Below, piece by piece: positions 1 through 7,776 of a stretch of DNA of 64,000 bases. Within the stretch, counting starts at the first letter, position 1. Each line of letters begins with the position of its first letter. Where the stretch lies: the NCBI GenBank assembly GCA_964352815.1, contig CAYGTO010000002.1, positions 1-64,000 of the forward strand. Reading direction: 5' to 3'. The translations under genes were made by a program, and so were the position numbers. The stretch comes from CAYGTO01 sp964352815. Its GTDB lineage: Bacteria; Pseudomonadota; Alphaproteobacteria; Rickettsiales; UBA3002. The notes below the pieces were generated by a model, which saw nothing but the letters and a program-made list of their open reading frames with translations, did no database searches and was not told the DNA's origin.

Positions 1-334
1 ATCCATACTATAAGTATACCGCCAAAAGGGTTAATAAGAGGTGAAGGAAAAACAATACCTTAGAGAAATTTCAGATTTACCTTAATCACCATTAAAGCAA
101 TGTATATCAGTTAGTTAGAAGCTGTTTATACATCTGATTCCAATAGGGGGAAACCGCCGCCAGGGCGTTTCGCGCTCCATATGCACGAATTCTACGTCTG
201 GAATCTGGATAATGGACACATTACCCTCTAACCTGCTTAGAATGCTGAGAATTTCTGGGTTTAGACTCGGCCCGGCCACCAATACATTCCGCACTTACCT
301 CGAGATTCTCGAACGATGTGTGTAGTGGGGTCAT
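1..334. other. Left edge without a recognisable gene
   Basis: I see no convincing coding region, RNA gene or repeat here. The stretch is AT-rich at the left and only short open frames occur. It probably holds the downstream region of the DUF4174 gene and intergenic sequence of whatever lies outside the window. Confidence 0.5.
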
Positions 335-775
335 TTACTGGGCAGTGCCAGCCTCACGCTGCGCCATCGGCATGGCGTCGATAAACGCCGACAATTCGCT
401 CAATGGCATCGGTGTGTTCTGACGTACTTTCTCTTCGCCATCTTTGCCCAAAATAATCACGGCGAACTCACCCGAGCTAACGCCAAAATATTCATAAAAA
501 GGCGGCGTTCCGAACTGTACTTGTGGCTCGCCATCGATGACCACCACGCTCTGATCGACGATAAACCATTGCGCCATGTCGCGCGCACGAAATGCTGCTT
601 GGTTCTTTTCGTATTCCTGCAAGTGCGTCATGAAAGCGTCATTGGTAAAATCCGGTGAGAAGACCAGCACCACCCGCTTCTCCCACAAATATTGCTCCAT
701 CAATGCCGCCACATCGGTGTGCGAGCACGAGGTCAGTGCGAACAAAAGAACAATGCTTGAGAGAAATGGTTTCAT
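335..775 (-). CDS. DUF4174-family lipoprotein
   Basis: This is a 146-residue exported protein. The N-terminus has a lipoprotein signal with lipobox LTSC (Cys17), so the mature protein should be membrane anchored and periplasmic. The body (VVLVFSPDF, IVDQSVVVIDG, FAVIILGKDG) matches the thioredoxin-like fold pattern of DUF4174 proteins, whose function is not established. No CxxC redox pair is visible. It lies downstream of oxyR on the same strand with a 60-bp gap, so it may be co-transcribed and serve oxidative-stress physiology; that link is inference. The ATG at 773-775 is the only start that gives the signal peptide. Confidence 0.6.
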   Translation of the reverse strand: MKPFLSSIVLLFALTSCSHTDVAALMEQYLWEKRVVLVFSPDFTNDAFMTHLQEYEKNQAAFRARDMAQWFIVDQSVVVIDGEPQVQFGTPPFYEYFGVSSGEFAVIILGKDGEEKVRQNTPMPLSELSAFIDAMPMAQREAGTAQ

Positions 776-835
776 GCTTTCTGTATAAGCGAGCGCGACA
801 TCGAGATCAATGATTTTGGTTATGATGTGCCATGT

Positions 836-1777
836 TTAAGTCCAGCCTAGCGGACGGCGATTCGGCGGAGGCGTTTCCTCCATTTCTGCCTCGTGGCTCA
901 TTGCCAGCGCCTCATCGACGGCCTTGGTAAACCGTTCGATCACTTCCATGCGTGTGCTGGTTTTGCGCCAGAACAGCCCAATGGTACGAAACGGAACAGG
1001 TTCAGCAAACGGAATATAATGAATTCCCGGCTCGCCCTGTGCGACCGCACATTCCGGCATCAGCGTGATACCCGTGCCCGCTTTCACCATTTGCCGCAAC
1101 GTTTCCAAGCTCGTCGCGCGGACATTATGCTGCTCTTCGGCCGCGTTGAAAAAACACACTTCGAGCGCCTGATCGCGCAAACAATGCCCCTCCTCAAGCA
1201 ACAGCAACTCCTGGCCTGCGAGCATGCTTTGGTCGATCGTTTGATGCATCCGTAGCGGGTGATCGCTCGGCACGGCGAGGTAAAAATCATCATCAAACAG
1301 CTCATAATGATCAAAGCACTCTTCCTTCACCGGGGTAGCGAGCAGCGCCGCATCCACCGTGCCATCGCGCAGCATTGCTAGCAACGTTTCGGTTTTTTCT
1401 TCCACGAGAATCAGCTGTATGTCTGGCAATGCCTGCGTGATAATTTCAGTGCATTTCGGCAGCACATAGCTTGCCACCGTCGGGAATGCACCGAGCACAA
1501 ACCGCCCGCTCAGCGGGTCTTTCGCATGATCAGCAATCTGTTTGATCTGCTCGACTTGCGTGAGTACTCTGCGCGCATGATCGAGAATCTGATGCCCCAC
1601 CGGGGTCGGAAACACGGTGCGATTGTTGCGCTCAAATATCGCCACGCCGAGTTCATCCTCGAGCTTTTTTACCTGGCCGCTGAGTGTCGGCTGACTCACG
1701 CAACATTCGCGTGCCGCCTTGCCAAAGTTTTCATGTTCGGCGACCGCGAGGAGATATTTGAGGTCACGAATATTCAT
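836..1777 (-). CDS. oxyR: OxyR, peroxide-sensing LysR regulator
   Basis: This is a 313-residue LysR-family regulator with an N-terminal winged HTH (about residues 1-60) and a periplasmic-binding-protein-like effector domain. The peroxide-sensing motif EEGHCLRDQALEVC places cysteines at residues 199 and 208, the same numbers as the redox pair of E. coli OxyR. Oxidation to a disulfide should switch it to an activator. It is divergent from katG, and three ATAG-N7-CTAT palindromes lie in the shared intergenic region, which supports both autoregulation and katG control. The ATG at 1775-1777 fits the usual family N-terminus (MNIRDLKYL). Confidence 0.95.
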   Translation of the reverse strand: MNIRDLKYLLAVAEHENFGKAARECCVSQPTLSGQVKKLEDELGVAIFERNNRTVFPTPVGHQILDHARRVLTQVEQIKQIADHAKDPLSGRFVLGAFPTVASYVLPKCTEIITQALPDIQLILVEEKTETLLAMLRDGTVDAALLATPVKEECFDHYELFDDDFYLAVPSDHPLRMHQTIDQSMLAGQELLLLEEGHCLRDQALEVCFFNAAEEQHNVRATSLETLRQMVKAGTGITLMPECAVAQGEPGIHYIPFAEPVPFRTIGLFWRKTSTRMEVIERFTKAVDEALAMSHEAEMEETPPPNRRPLGWT

Positions 1778-1834
1778 TGGCTACTCCTTATTTATGTCTT
1801 TATTGTCTAATCCCACCACACAATATTTCGTCAT

Positions 1835-1862
1835 CCTCGAGTCGGCTTCGCCGACCTCGGGG
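1835..1862. repeat. GC-rich imperfect palindrome
   Basis: The core GTCGG-cttcg-CCGAC (1841-1855) is flanked by CCTCGA and CTCGGGG, giving a hairpin of about 28 bp. The preceding GTCATC resembles the ends of the hairpin repeats near 61.4-63.6 kb, so it may be a partial copy of the same dispersed class. It could also act as a terminator or REP-like element beside oxyR. Confidence 0.45.
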
Positions 1863-1970
1863 ATCTCATCGCGCCTCCCCCGACAAAAATCACGGGCACC
1901 ACCATAACGCGAAACTTTCCACTCCGGAAGTCACGCCGCCTATCATTCCTTTCGCTTACCTAAAATCGTC

Positions 1971-2058
1971 ATAGACAAAACCTATCATTCCTATCAGATC
2001 AAACGATTATACATAGGCAATACCTATCATTATAGTGAAATCAATAGGGATTACCTAT
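1971..2058. promoter_or_regulatory. Three OxyR-type binding palindromes
   Basis: ATAG-N7-CTAT occurs three times: 1971-1985, 2013-2027 and 2044-2058. This is the half-element of the known OxyR consensus, which joins two such palindromes. The ATAG starts are 42 and 31 bp apart, close to four and three helical turns. Extra unpaired ATAG (2032-2035) and CTAT (1991-1994) copies lie between them. Position between oxyR and katG makes OxyR the obvious binder. Confidence 0.8.
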
Positions 2059-2242
2059 GATAAACTGTACCAATTTGGGATATATCGAATGAGTATTCGT
2101 TTGCATCGCACACGCTGTCACACCCTGATCGAACGGGGTGTAATAGAAGAGCATTTGGGGTTGAACCCGGCGCGGCGCTCTGTCATCACTTGTGTATTCC
2201 AATGCTGCATCACCATGACGACTGAGATTGAAGGAGATAATT

Positions 2243-4528
2243 ATGAATAATATTCAATTACTTAGAACCACTGCCCTGGCGGGAATTGCCGCACTTTCTA
2301 TGAGCAGCTCTGCCGCTTTGGCCGAAGTGTCTACAAAAATAGGCGGAGCGCATGGCGCTGGAAATGTGGCGGCAGGCCAGCCGAAATCGAATCAATTCTG
2401 GTGGCCAGACCAGCTCGACCTTTCGGCTCTGCGCGACCATGATTCCCGCTCCAATCCATACGGTCAAGGCTTTGATTATTCTGAAGAATTCAGCAAACTC
2501 GACCTGGCTGCACTGAAGGCAGATTTGAACGCCGTCATGACCGATTCGCAAGAGTGGTGGCCGGCCGATTGGGGCAATTACGGCCCATTCTTTATTCGCA
2601 TGACCTGGCACAGCGCCGGAACCTATCGCACGCTAGATGGCCGCGGCGGCGGTGGCGGCGGGCAACAGCGCTTCGACCCGCTCAATAGCTGGCCCGATAA
2701 TGGTAATCTCGACAAGGCGCGCCGCCTGCTTTGGCCAATCAAACAGAAATATGGCCGTAGCATTTCTTGGGGTGATTTGATCATCCTCGCAGGCAATGTC
2801 GCGATGGAAAATATGGGCTTTGAAACCTACGGCTTTGCCGGTGGCCGAAGCGATGATTGGGAACCCGATCTCGTTTATTGGGGACCGGAAGTGGAGATGC
2901 TCGCAAGCGATCGCCATAGTAAAGAGGGCAAGCTCCAGCGCCCGCTCGGTGCGACCCATATGGGGCTGATTTATGTGAATCCGGAAGGGCCGATGGGCAA
3001 ACCCGATCCGCTTGCATCAGCGAAAAATATCCGCACTGCCTTCGCGCGCATGGCGATGAATGATGAAGAGACATTGGCGCTCACCGCCGGTGGCCATACG
3101 TTCGGGAAAATGCATGGGGCGCATAAACCCAAAGATTGTGTCGGTGCTGAACCGGGTGCTGCGCCGATTGAGGAGCAAGGTTTGGGTTGGAAAAATACCT
3201 GCGGCAAAGGCCATTCGGAAGACACGGTGACCAGCGGCTTGGAAGGCGCATGGACGCAAGCACCCACGCAATGGACCATGCTGTATCTGGAAAATCTGCT
3301 CAATAATGAGTGGGAGCTGACCACCAGCCCGGGCGGCGCGAAACAGTGGGTTCCGAAGAATAAGGAACTGCATGAATCAGTGCCGGATGCGCATGTCGAA
3401 GGGAAATATAACCCACCCGTCATGACCACCGCCGATTTGGCGTTCCGCGAAGACCCGGAATATCGCAAAATTGCCGAGCGTTTCTTAGCAAACCCAGAAG
3501 AGTTCCGTCTCGCTTTTGCCAAAGCGTGGTACAAGCTGACCCACCGCGATATGGGCCCGCATGCCCGTTTCTTAGGCGCCGAAGTGCCGGACGAAGCGTT
3601 GATTTGGCAAGATCCGCTACCAAAAGTGGAAGGCACGCTCATCAGCGCCAGCGATGCAAAAGCGCTTAAAAAAGAGATCCTTGATTCGGACCTCTCCATC
3701 CCGCAACTCATCCGCACTGCATGGGCGTCAGCCTCAAGTTTCCGCGCCAGTGATATGCGCGGCGGTGCCAATGGCGCGCGGATTGCACTCGCCCCCATGA
3801 AAGATTTCGCGGCGAATGATCCGAAAGAACTTGCGACTGTGCTCTCGGTGCTGCGCGAGATTCAGGAGGAGTATAATAACTCGCTGTTTGGCGGCACGAA
3901 AGTCTCGCTTGCCGATCTGATCGTGCTTGGCGGCGCGGCGGCGGTCGAGAAAGCCGCGAAGGATGCAGGTGTGGACATAGATGTTCCGTTTACACCGGGC
4001 CGTGCCGATGCGACCCAAGATCAAACGGATGCGGCCAGCTTCGCGCTGCTCGAGCCGAAAGCCGATGCATTCCGCAACTATTTCGATGCGGAAGCGGCCT
4101 ACCGTTCACCGACTGAAATGCTCGTCGATAGGGCCGATCAGTTGAATCTGACCGTTCCGGAAATGACGGTGCTTCTTGGTGGCATGCGTGTGCTCAATGC
4201 CAACACAGGCGGTTCGCAGCATGGCGTGTTCACGGGCAAGCCGGGCGTTTTGAGCAATGACTTTTTCGTTAACCTGCTTGATATGTCGACGAAATGGAAA
4301 AAGTCTGAAGCCAATGACGGCGTCTATGCTGGGCTCGACCGCGCAAGCGGAAAGGCAAAATGGACCGCGACTTCGGTGGATTTGATTTTCGGCTCAAACT
4401 CCGAGCTTCGCGCGGTGGCGGAAGTTTATGCGTCCAACGATGCGAAAGAGCTGTTCGTGAAGGATTTCGTGAAGGCTTGGGTCAAGGTGATGCAGCTAGA
4501 TCGGTTTGATCTGAAGCATGATATTTAA
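2243..4528 (+). CDS. katG: Catalase-peroxidase KatG with signal peptide
   Basis: This is a 761-residue bifunctional haem catalase-peroxidase that removes hydrogen peroxide. The distal motif RMTWHSAG gives Trp122 and His123. Tyr244 (IYVNPEGP) and Met270 (RMAMNDEE) complete the Trp-Tyr-Met cross-link needed for catalase activity, and TAGGHTFGK carries the proximal His. The second, degenerate peroxidase domain is present, so length is normal. The N-terminus MNNIQLLRTTALAGIAAL...ALA is a Sec signal peptide, so this copy is probably periplasmic, unlike most KatG. The ATG at 2243 follows AAGGAG; a TTG fifteen bases upstream is less likely. OxyR sites upstream indicate peroxide induction. Confidence 0.96.
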   Translation: MNNIQLLRTTALAGIAALSMSSSAALAEVSTKIGGAHGAGNVAAGQPKSNQFWWPDQLDLSALRDHDSRSNPYGQGFDYSEEFSKLDLAALKADLNAVMTDSQEWWPADWGNYGPFFIRMTWHSAGTYRTLDGRGGGGGGQQRFDPLNSWPDNGNLDKARRLLWPIKQKYGRSISWGDLIILAGNVAMENMGFETYGFAGGRSDDWEPDLVYWGPEVEMLASDRHSKEGKLQRPLGATHMGLIYVNPEGPMGKPDPLASAKNIRTAFARMAMNDEETLALTAGGHTFGKMHGAHKPKDCVGAEPGAAPIEEQGLGWKNTCGKGHSEDTVTSGLEGAWTQAPTQWTMLYLENLLNNEWELTTSPGGAKQWVPKNKELHESVPDAHVEGKYNPPVMTTADLAFREDPEYRKIAERFLANPEEFRLAFAKAWYKLTHRDMGPHARFLGAEVPDEALIWQDPLPKVEGTLISASDAKALKKEILDSDLSIPQLIRTAWASASSFRASDMRGGANGARIALAPMKDFAANDPKELATVLSVLREIQEEYNNSLFGGTKVSLADLIVLGGAAAVEKAAKDAGVDIDVPFTPGRADATQDQTDAASFALLEPKADAFRNYFDAEAAYRSPTEMLVDRADQLNLTVPEMTVLLGGMRVLNANTGGSQHGVFTGKPGVLSNDFFVNLLDMSTKWKKSEANDGVYAGLDRASGKAKWTATSVDLIFGSNSELRAVAEVYASNDAKELFVKDFVKAWVKVMQLDRFDLKHDI

Positions 4529-4531
4529 ATG

Positions 4532-4563
4532 AAAAAAGGGCATGACAGAAAACTGTCATGCCC
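4532..4563 (-). terminator. Intrinsic terminator for ompW
   Basis: GGGCATGACAG (4538-4548) pairs perfectly with CTGTCATGCCC (4553-4563) around an AAAA loop. On the minus strand the hairpin is followed by six T residues (4537-4532), a textbook intrinsic terminator for ompW transcription. On the plus strand no U-tract follows, so it would stop katG less well. Confidence 0.85.
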
Positions 4564-4583
4564 AAACATATCGCAAAGAGTGA

Positions 4584-5222
4584 TTAGAATCGGTAGCCAA
4601 TCCCCGCACCGACAATCCATGGATCGAGATCAACATCAGCTCTGACCGCACCATTATTCACGCTCGCATCAACATTATGGAAGAGCTTCTTCACATCCAT
4701 GTTGAACGCCCAATGATCATCGATCGCAATATCCATCCCCGCTTGTAGCGCATAGGAAATACCGCCATCATACTCAATATTATTCGCTGCGCCGGAGTCT
4801 TCATTATACCAAAAGACATAGCCTAAACCAGCACCGACATAGGGGCGAAACTGGCCGAATGGGTTCAAATGATATTGCAGCGTCAGCGTTGGCGGCAGCG
4901 CCCATACATCGCCCAAATCAAGATTCAGACCGCCTTCAGCTTTAATGTCATGCTTACTGGTCGCAGCGATCAATTCCGCCGCAATATGGTCTGAGAAAAA
5001 ATAGGTTAAATCGAGCTCGGGCGTAATCGCCGCATCGGCATCAATCTCGGTGTTGGCCACATTGACCGAGCTATCCTCATCGGGAATCACATCAATTACA
5101 CGCGCACGGATCATGAAACGCTCTTTCGCATCCCATGCTTTTCCTTCCACTGATTCCACCGCTTGTGCTGTTGAGAACAGCATAGAAGCAAGTGCTGTGG
5201 TAAATGCTAATGTTCGAATCAT
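4584..5222 (-). CDS. ompW: OmpW-family outer membrane beta-barrel
   Basis: This is a 212-residue protein with a signal peptide ending near AQA. It follows the OmpW pattern: an N-terminal KERFMIRARVIDVIPD segment, LTYFFSDHIAAEL, TLQYH, FRPYVGAGLGY and a terminal aromatic residue (GIGYRF) for Bam recognition. It forms an eight-stranded outer-membrane barrel implicated in transport of small hydrophobic molecules. A FixK/Fnr-type box is centred about 70 bp upstream of the ATG, with a TAGAGT -10-like element at 5263-5258. This fits low-oxygen activation, as known for ompW in enterobacteria. It ends at a strong terminator. Confidence 0.9.
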   Translation of the reverse strand: MIRTLAFTTALASMLFSTAQAVESVEGKAWDAKERFMIRARVIDVIPDEDSSVNVANTEIDADAAITPELDLTYFFSDHIAAELIAATSKHDIKAEGGLNLDLGDVWALPPTLTLQYHLNPFGQFRPYVGAGLGYVFWYNEDSGAANNIEYDGGISYALQAGMDIAIDDHWAFNMDVKKLFHNVDASVNNGAVRADVDLDPWIVGAGIGYRF

Positions 5223-5285
5223 ATCCTAAACTCCTTTTTATTGTTATTAGCGGGCTCACTCTACCCACTCAGGAGCTATCATACC

Positions 5286-5299
5286 TTGATTTTAGTCAA
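5286..5299. promoter_or_regulatory. FixK/Fnr box upstream of ompW
   Basis: TTGAT-TTTA-GTCAA matches the FixK/Fnr consensus TTGAT-N4-(A/G)TCAA. It is centred about 70 bp before the ompW ATG. It overlaps the last codons of ccoS, which is transcribed in the same direction, so ompW may be read both from its own promoter and from cco read-through. Confidence 0.75.
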
Positions 5300-5439
5300 T
5301 CTTCATCGTCAATCAGAATTCGGTGGGCGGCACCGTCCAAATCGTCATATTGATTCGATTTGAGTGACCAAAAAAACGCAGCGAGTCCGATACATCCTAA
5401 AAAAAGCGCGATGGGAATGAGGTAGAGCAGCACATCCAT
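5296..5439 (-). CDS. ccoS: CcoS, cbb3 oxidase maturation protein
   Basis: This is a 47-residue single-pass membrane protein. The start MDVLLYLIPIALFLG, the GLAAFFWSLKSNQYDDLDG stretch and the acidic end IDDED are the classic CcoS pattern. CcoS is needed for assembly of the active cbb3 oxidase, with CcoI, probably in copper insertion. Its ATG overlaps the ccoI stop by one base (TAATG), so translation is coupled. It is the last gene of the cco operon. Confidence 0.9.
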   Translation of the reverse strand: MDVLLYLIPIALFLGCIGLAAFFWSLKSNQYDDLDGAAHRILIDDED

Positions 5440-7547
5440 TAGACGGCCTCCTCTTTTATTAAGTGAATACGGAATGAGTTGGCGATGACGATCAGGGAAG
5501 AAAGCGACATGGCAATCGCGGCAATGAGCGGAGTGACCATGCCCGCCACAGCGAGCGGAATCGCAACGCAGTTATACAACACTGCAAGGGTAAAATTCTG
5601 TTTCACTAGCTGCGTTGAGAAGCGTGCCATGCGCCAGGTATAGAGGATTGGAGAGAGCTTTTCGCCTTGGAACACGATGTCTGCCGCGTTCTGCGTGATG
5701 TCCATTCCGCTGGCGGGGGAAAGGGAAACATCGGCCTGCGCGAGCGAAGGGGCATCATTCAGCCCGTCACCTACCATGAGCACGTGGCGGCCTTCCTGTT
5801 GTAGCTGCTTGATACGTTCGGTTTTCTCTGCTGGAAGCATGCCGCCTTGCCAATGATCCATCCCAACCTCTTGCGCAACGGCTTGCACCACTTCGCTGCG
5901 ATCACCGGACAACAGAATGCTCTGCGACATATGCGTATTCATTGAACGCACCACCGCGCGGGCATCACTGCGCAGCGCATCATGGAACGAAAGCATCGCG
6001 AACAATTCACCATCACGGGTGAGTTTCAGTGACGGGGAAGCTTCGTTATACTCGGACGCTTTTTCTAAGCGAATCACATGCCCTTGAATGGTGCCTTCAA
6101 CTCCAACACCCGGCATTTCTTTGCCCTGCTCTACAGGCAGCAGCTCGCCCGCATAGGCTTCAGAAATAGCCTGGCTATAAGGGTGTTTACTCTGCGCCGC
6201 AAGCGAAGCCGCTAGCTGAAGATGTTCGGCCGACAGCTTGTTCATTAATGTTGGCTTGCCCTTGGTCAGCGTCCCGGTTTTATCGAGCACTATCGTATCA
6301 ATGGCCGCGAGACGCTCGAGTGCATCGCCTGACTTAATGAGAATCCCGCGCTTCATGAGCCAGCTTGTCGCCAGCACTTGCACTACCGGCACAGCGAGCC
6401 CCAGCGCGCAGGGACAGGTGATGATCAAGGTGGTCACGGCGATGAGCAGCGCTTCTTGCCACGCTAGCCCGCCAATCAGAAGCCAGCCTAAAAAGGTGAA
6501 CAGCGCGAGGCTATGCACCACGGGCGTATAGAGTTTTGCTGCCTTGTCCGCCAGACGCACATAACGCGCCCGCCCCTGCTCCGCTTTTTCCATGAGCCGA
6601 ACAATGTCAGCCAGCAAGCTGTCTTCTGATGTTCTAAGCACGCGGCATATGAGTGGTGCGTTAAGATTAATCGTGCCGCCATACGCTGTGCTGCCCACAC
6701 TCACGGCTTGCGGTAAAGTTTCGCCGGTAACGAGGCTGGTGTCGAGTTCAGAACAGCCCTCGATAATCTTAACATCAGTCGGAATTTTTTCACCCGCTGC
6801 GATACGCACGAGCATATTTTGCTGCAGCTCAGCAATCGGAATGCTGCGCTGCCTTCCTTCTTCCACAACAGTTGTATGGCCTTGCATCATGGCGAGCAAA
6901 TCTTCAGCATTGCTCCGCGCTTTGTTGCGCGCACGCGCATCGAGCCAACGCCCAATTAATAAGAAAAAGAGCAGCATCACAGCTGAATCAAAATAGACAT
7001 GTTCACCATTTTGAACCGTCTCAAACAGGCTCATGGCAGAGGTGAGAATCAGCGCCAGTGAGATCGGCACATCCATGTTCGTGTGTTTATGCATCAGCGC
7101 CCCGAGTGCCGAAGCAAAGAATGGGCGGCCAGCATAGGCGATAGTTGGCAGTGCGATCAGGGCAGAAATCCAATGCAACAAATCACGCGTCGCAATCCCC
7201 ATCACGGCTTGCTCACTGCTCCATAGCGCTGCGGAAAGGAGCATCAAGTTACCCATCGCAAAGCCAGCAATTGCCATGCAATATATCAAGCGCCGGTCTT
7301 CCGAAGTGTCCGATTCGCTAGCTTCAAAGGGCTTCATCGTGTAGCCGAGCGCTTCAATACGTGTGATAAAATGCTGCATCAATTGTGATTCACCAACCCA
7401 GCTCAGCGACAAGCGATTCGTGCTCATATTCACACGCGCATTCGTCACCGACGGCTCACTCGTGAGCGCAGACTCAATCGCATGGATACAGCGCGCACAA
7501 CGCACGCCTTCCACATGGAAATAGTGATTATGGACGGTCGCTGTCAT
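5439..7547 (-). CDS. ccoI: CcoI/FixI copper-exporting P-type ATPase
   Basis: This is a P1B-type ATPase of about 702 residues that supplies copper for maturation of the cbb3 oxidase. It has an N-terminal heavy-metal domain with GVRCARCIHAIES (CxxC), the transmembrane copper motif CPCALG, the phosphorylation site DKTGTLT, and the GDGLNDAP hinge. The ATG at 7547 (MTATVHNHYF) gives a family-like N-terminus starting just before the metal domain. Longer in-frame starts would run back through fixH. It overlaps fixH by 20 bp and ccoS by 1 bp. Confidence 0.95.
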   Translation of the reverse strand: MTATVHNHYFHVEGVRCARCIHAIESALTSEPSVTNARVNMSTNRLSLSWVGESQLMQHFITRIEALGYTMKPFEASESDTSEDRRLIYCMAIAGFAMGNLMLLSAALWSSEQAVMGIATRDLLHWISALIALPTIAYAGRPFFASALGALMHKHTNMDVPISLALILTSAMSLFETVQNGEHVYFDSAVMLLFFLLIGRWLDARARNKARSNAEDLLAMMQGHTTVVEEGRQRSIPIAELQQNMLVRIAAGEKIPTDVKIIEGCSELDTSLVTGETLPQAVSVGSTAYGGTINLNAPLICRVLRTSEDSLLADIVRLMEKAEQGRARYVRLADKAAKLYTPVVHSLALFTFLGWLLIGGLAWQEALLIAVTTLIITCPCALGLAVPVVQVLATSWLMKRGILIKSGDALERLAAIDTIVLDKTGTLTKGKPTLMNKLSAEHLQLAASLAAQSKHPYSQAISEAYAGELLPVEQGKEMPGVGVEGTIQGHVIRLEKASEYNEASPSLKLTRDGELFAMLSFHDALRSDARAVVRSMNTHMSQSILLSGDRSEVVQAVAQEVGMDHWQGGMLPAEKTERIKQLQQEGRHVLMVGDGLNDAPSLAQADVSLSPASGMDITQNAADIVFQGEKLSPILYTWRMARFSTQLVKQNFTLAVLYNCVAIPLAVAGMVTPLIAAIAMSLSSLIVIANSFRIHLIKEEAV

Positions 7548-7776
7548 GCGATGCTTCCTGCTGTTTCTGGCGCACTTCTTCAACGATCCGGTCATAGTCG
7601 AGACCTTTCTCGTAGGCGTTCTCGGTGACGACGCCATGGTTCGTGCTCACCGCTAAATAAACAAACATGCCGTTTACAGCGAAAACCACACCGAACGCCA
7701 TAACAAAATACCAGGGGATCATCCGGTCGCGGCGGTCGCTGGGTTTAGTTTCGGCTGATGAAGACACTTTCGACAT
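7528..7776 (-). CDS. fixH: FixH/CcoH-like assembly protein, short form
   Basis: This is an 82-residue protein with one membrane span (WYFVMAFGVVFAVNGMFVYLAV). The motif VVTENAYEKGLDYDRIVE is typical of FixH/CcoH, where the NxY-KGLxY segment follows the membrane anchor. Known FixH proteins are roughly 150 residues, so this one ends soon after that motif and lacks most of the periplasmic domain. The start at 7776 has AGGA upstream and overlaps the ccoG end by 32 bp. The position between ccoG and ccoI fits the standard GHIS order. Confidence 0.8.
   Translation of the reverse strand: MSKVSSSAETKPSDRRDRMIPWYFVMAFGVVFAVNGMFVYLAVSTNHGVVTENAYEKGLDYDRIVEEVRQKQQEASHDSDRP

Larger units (their letters stand above)
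1778..2242. other. oxyR-katG intergenic control region
   Basis: This 465-bp gap separates divergent oxyR and katG. The half next to oxyR carries a GC-rich imperfect palindrome (1835-1862). The middle carries three OxyR-type sites (1971-2058) and several copies of CTATCATT. Short open frames here have no coding features. The katG leader is about 185 bp from the last OxyR site to the ATG, with AAGGAG at 2231-2236 as the ribosome binding site. Confidence 0.6.

Noticed and set aside
2228..2242. Upstream TTG start for katG
   Set aside because: The ATG at 2243 has AAGGAG at ideal spacing and gives a clean signal peptide; the longer form would place the ribosome site inside the gene.
2971..3798. 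275-codon frame antisense to katG
   Set aside because: It is a shadow of biased codon use in katG, with no initiation signals or protein-like composition.
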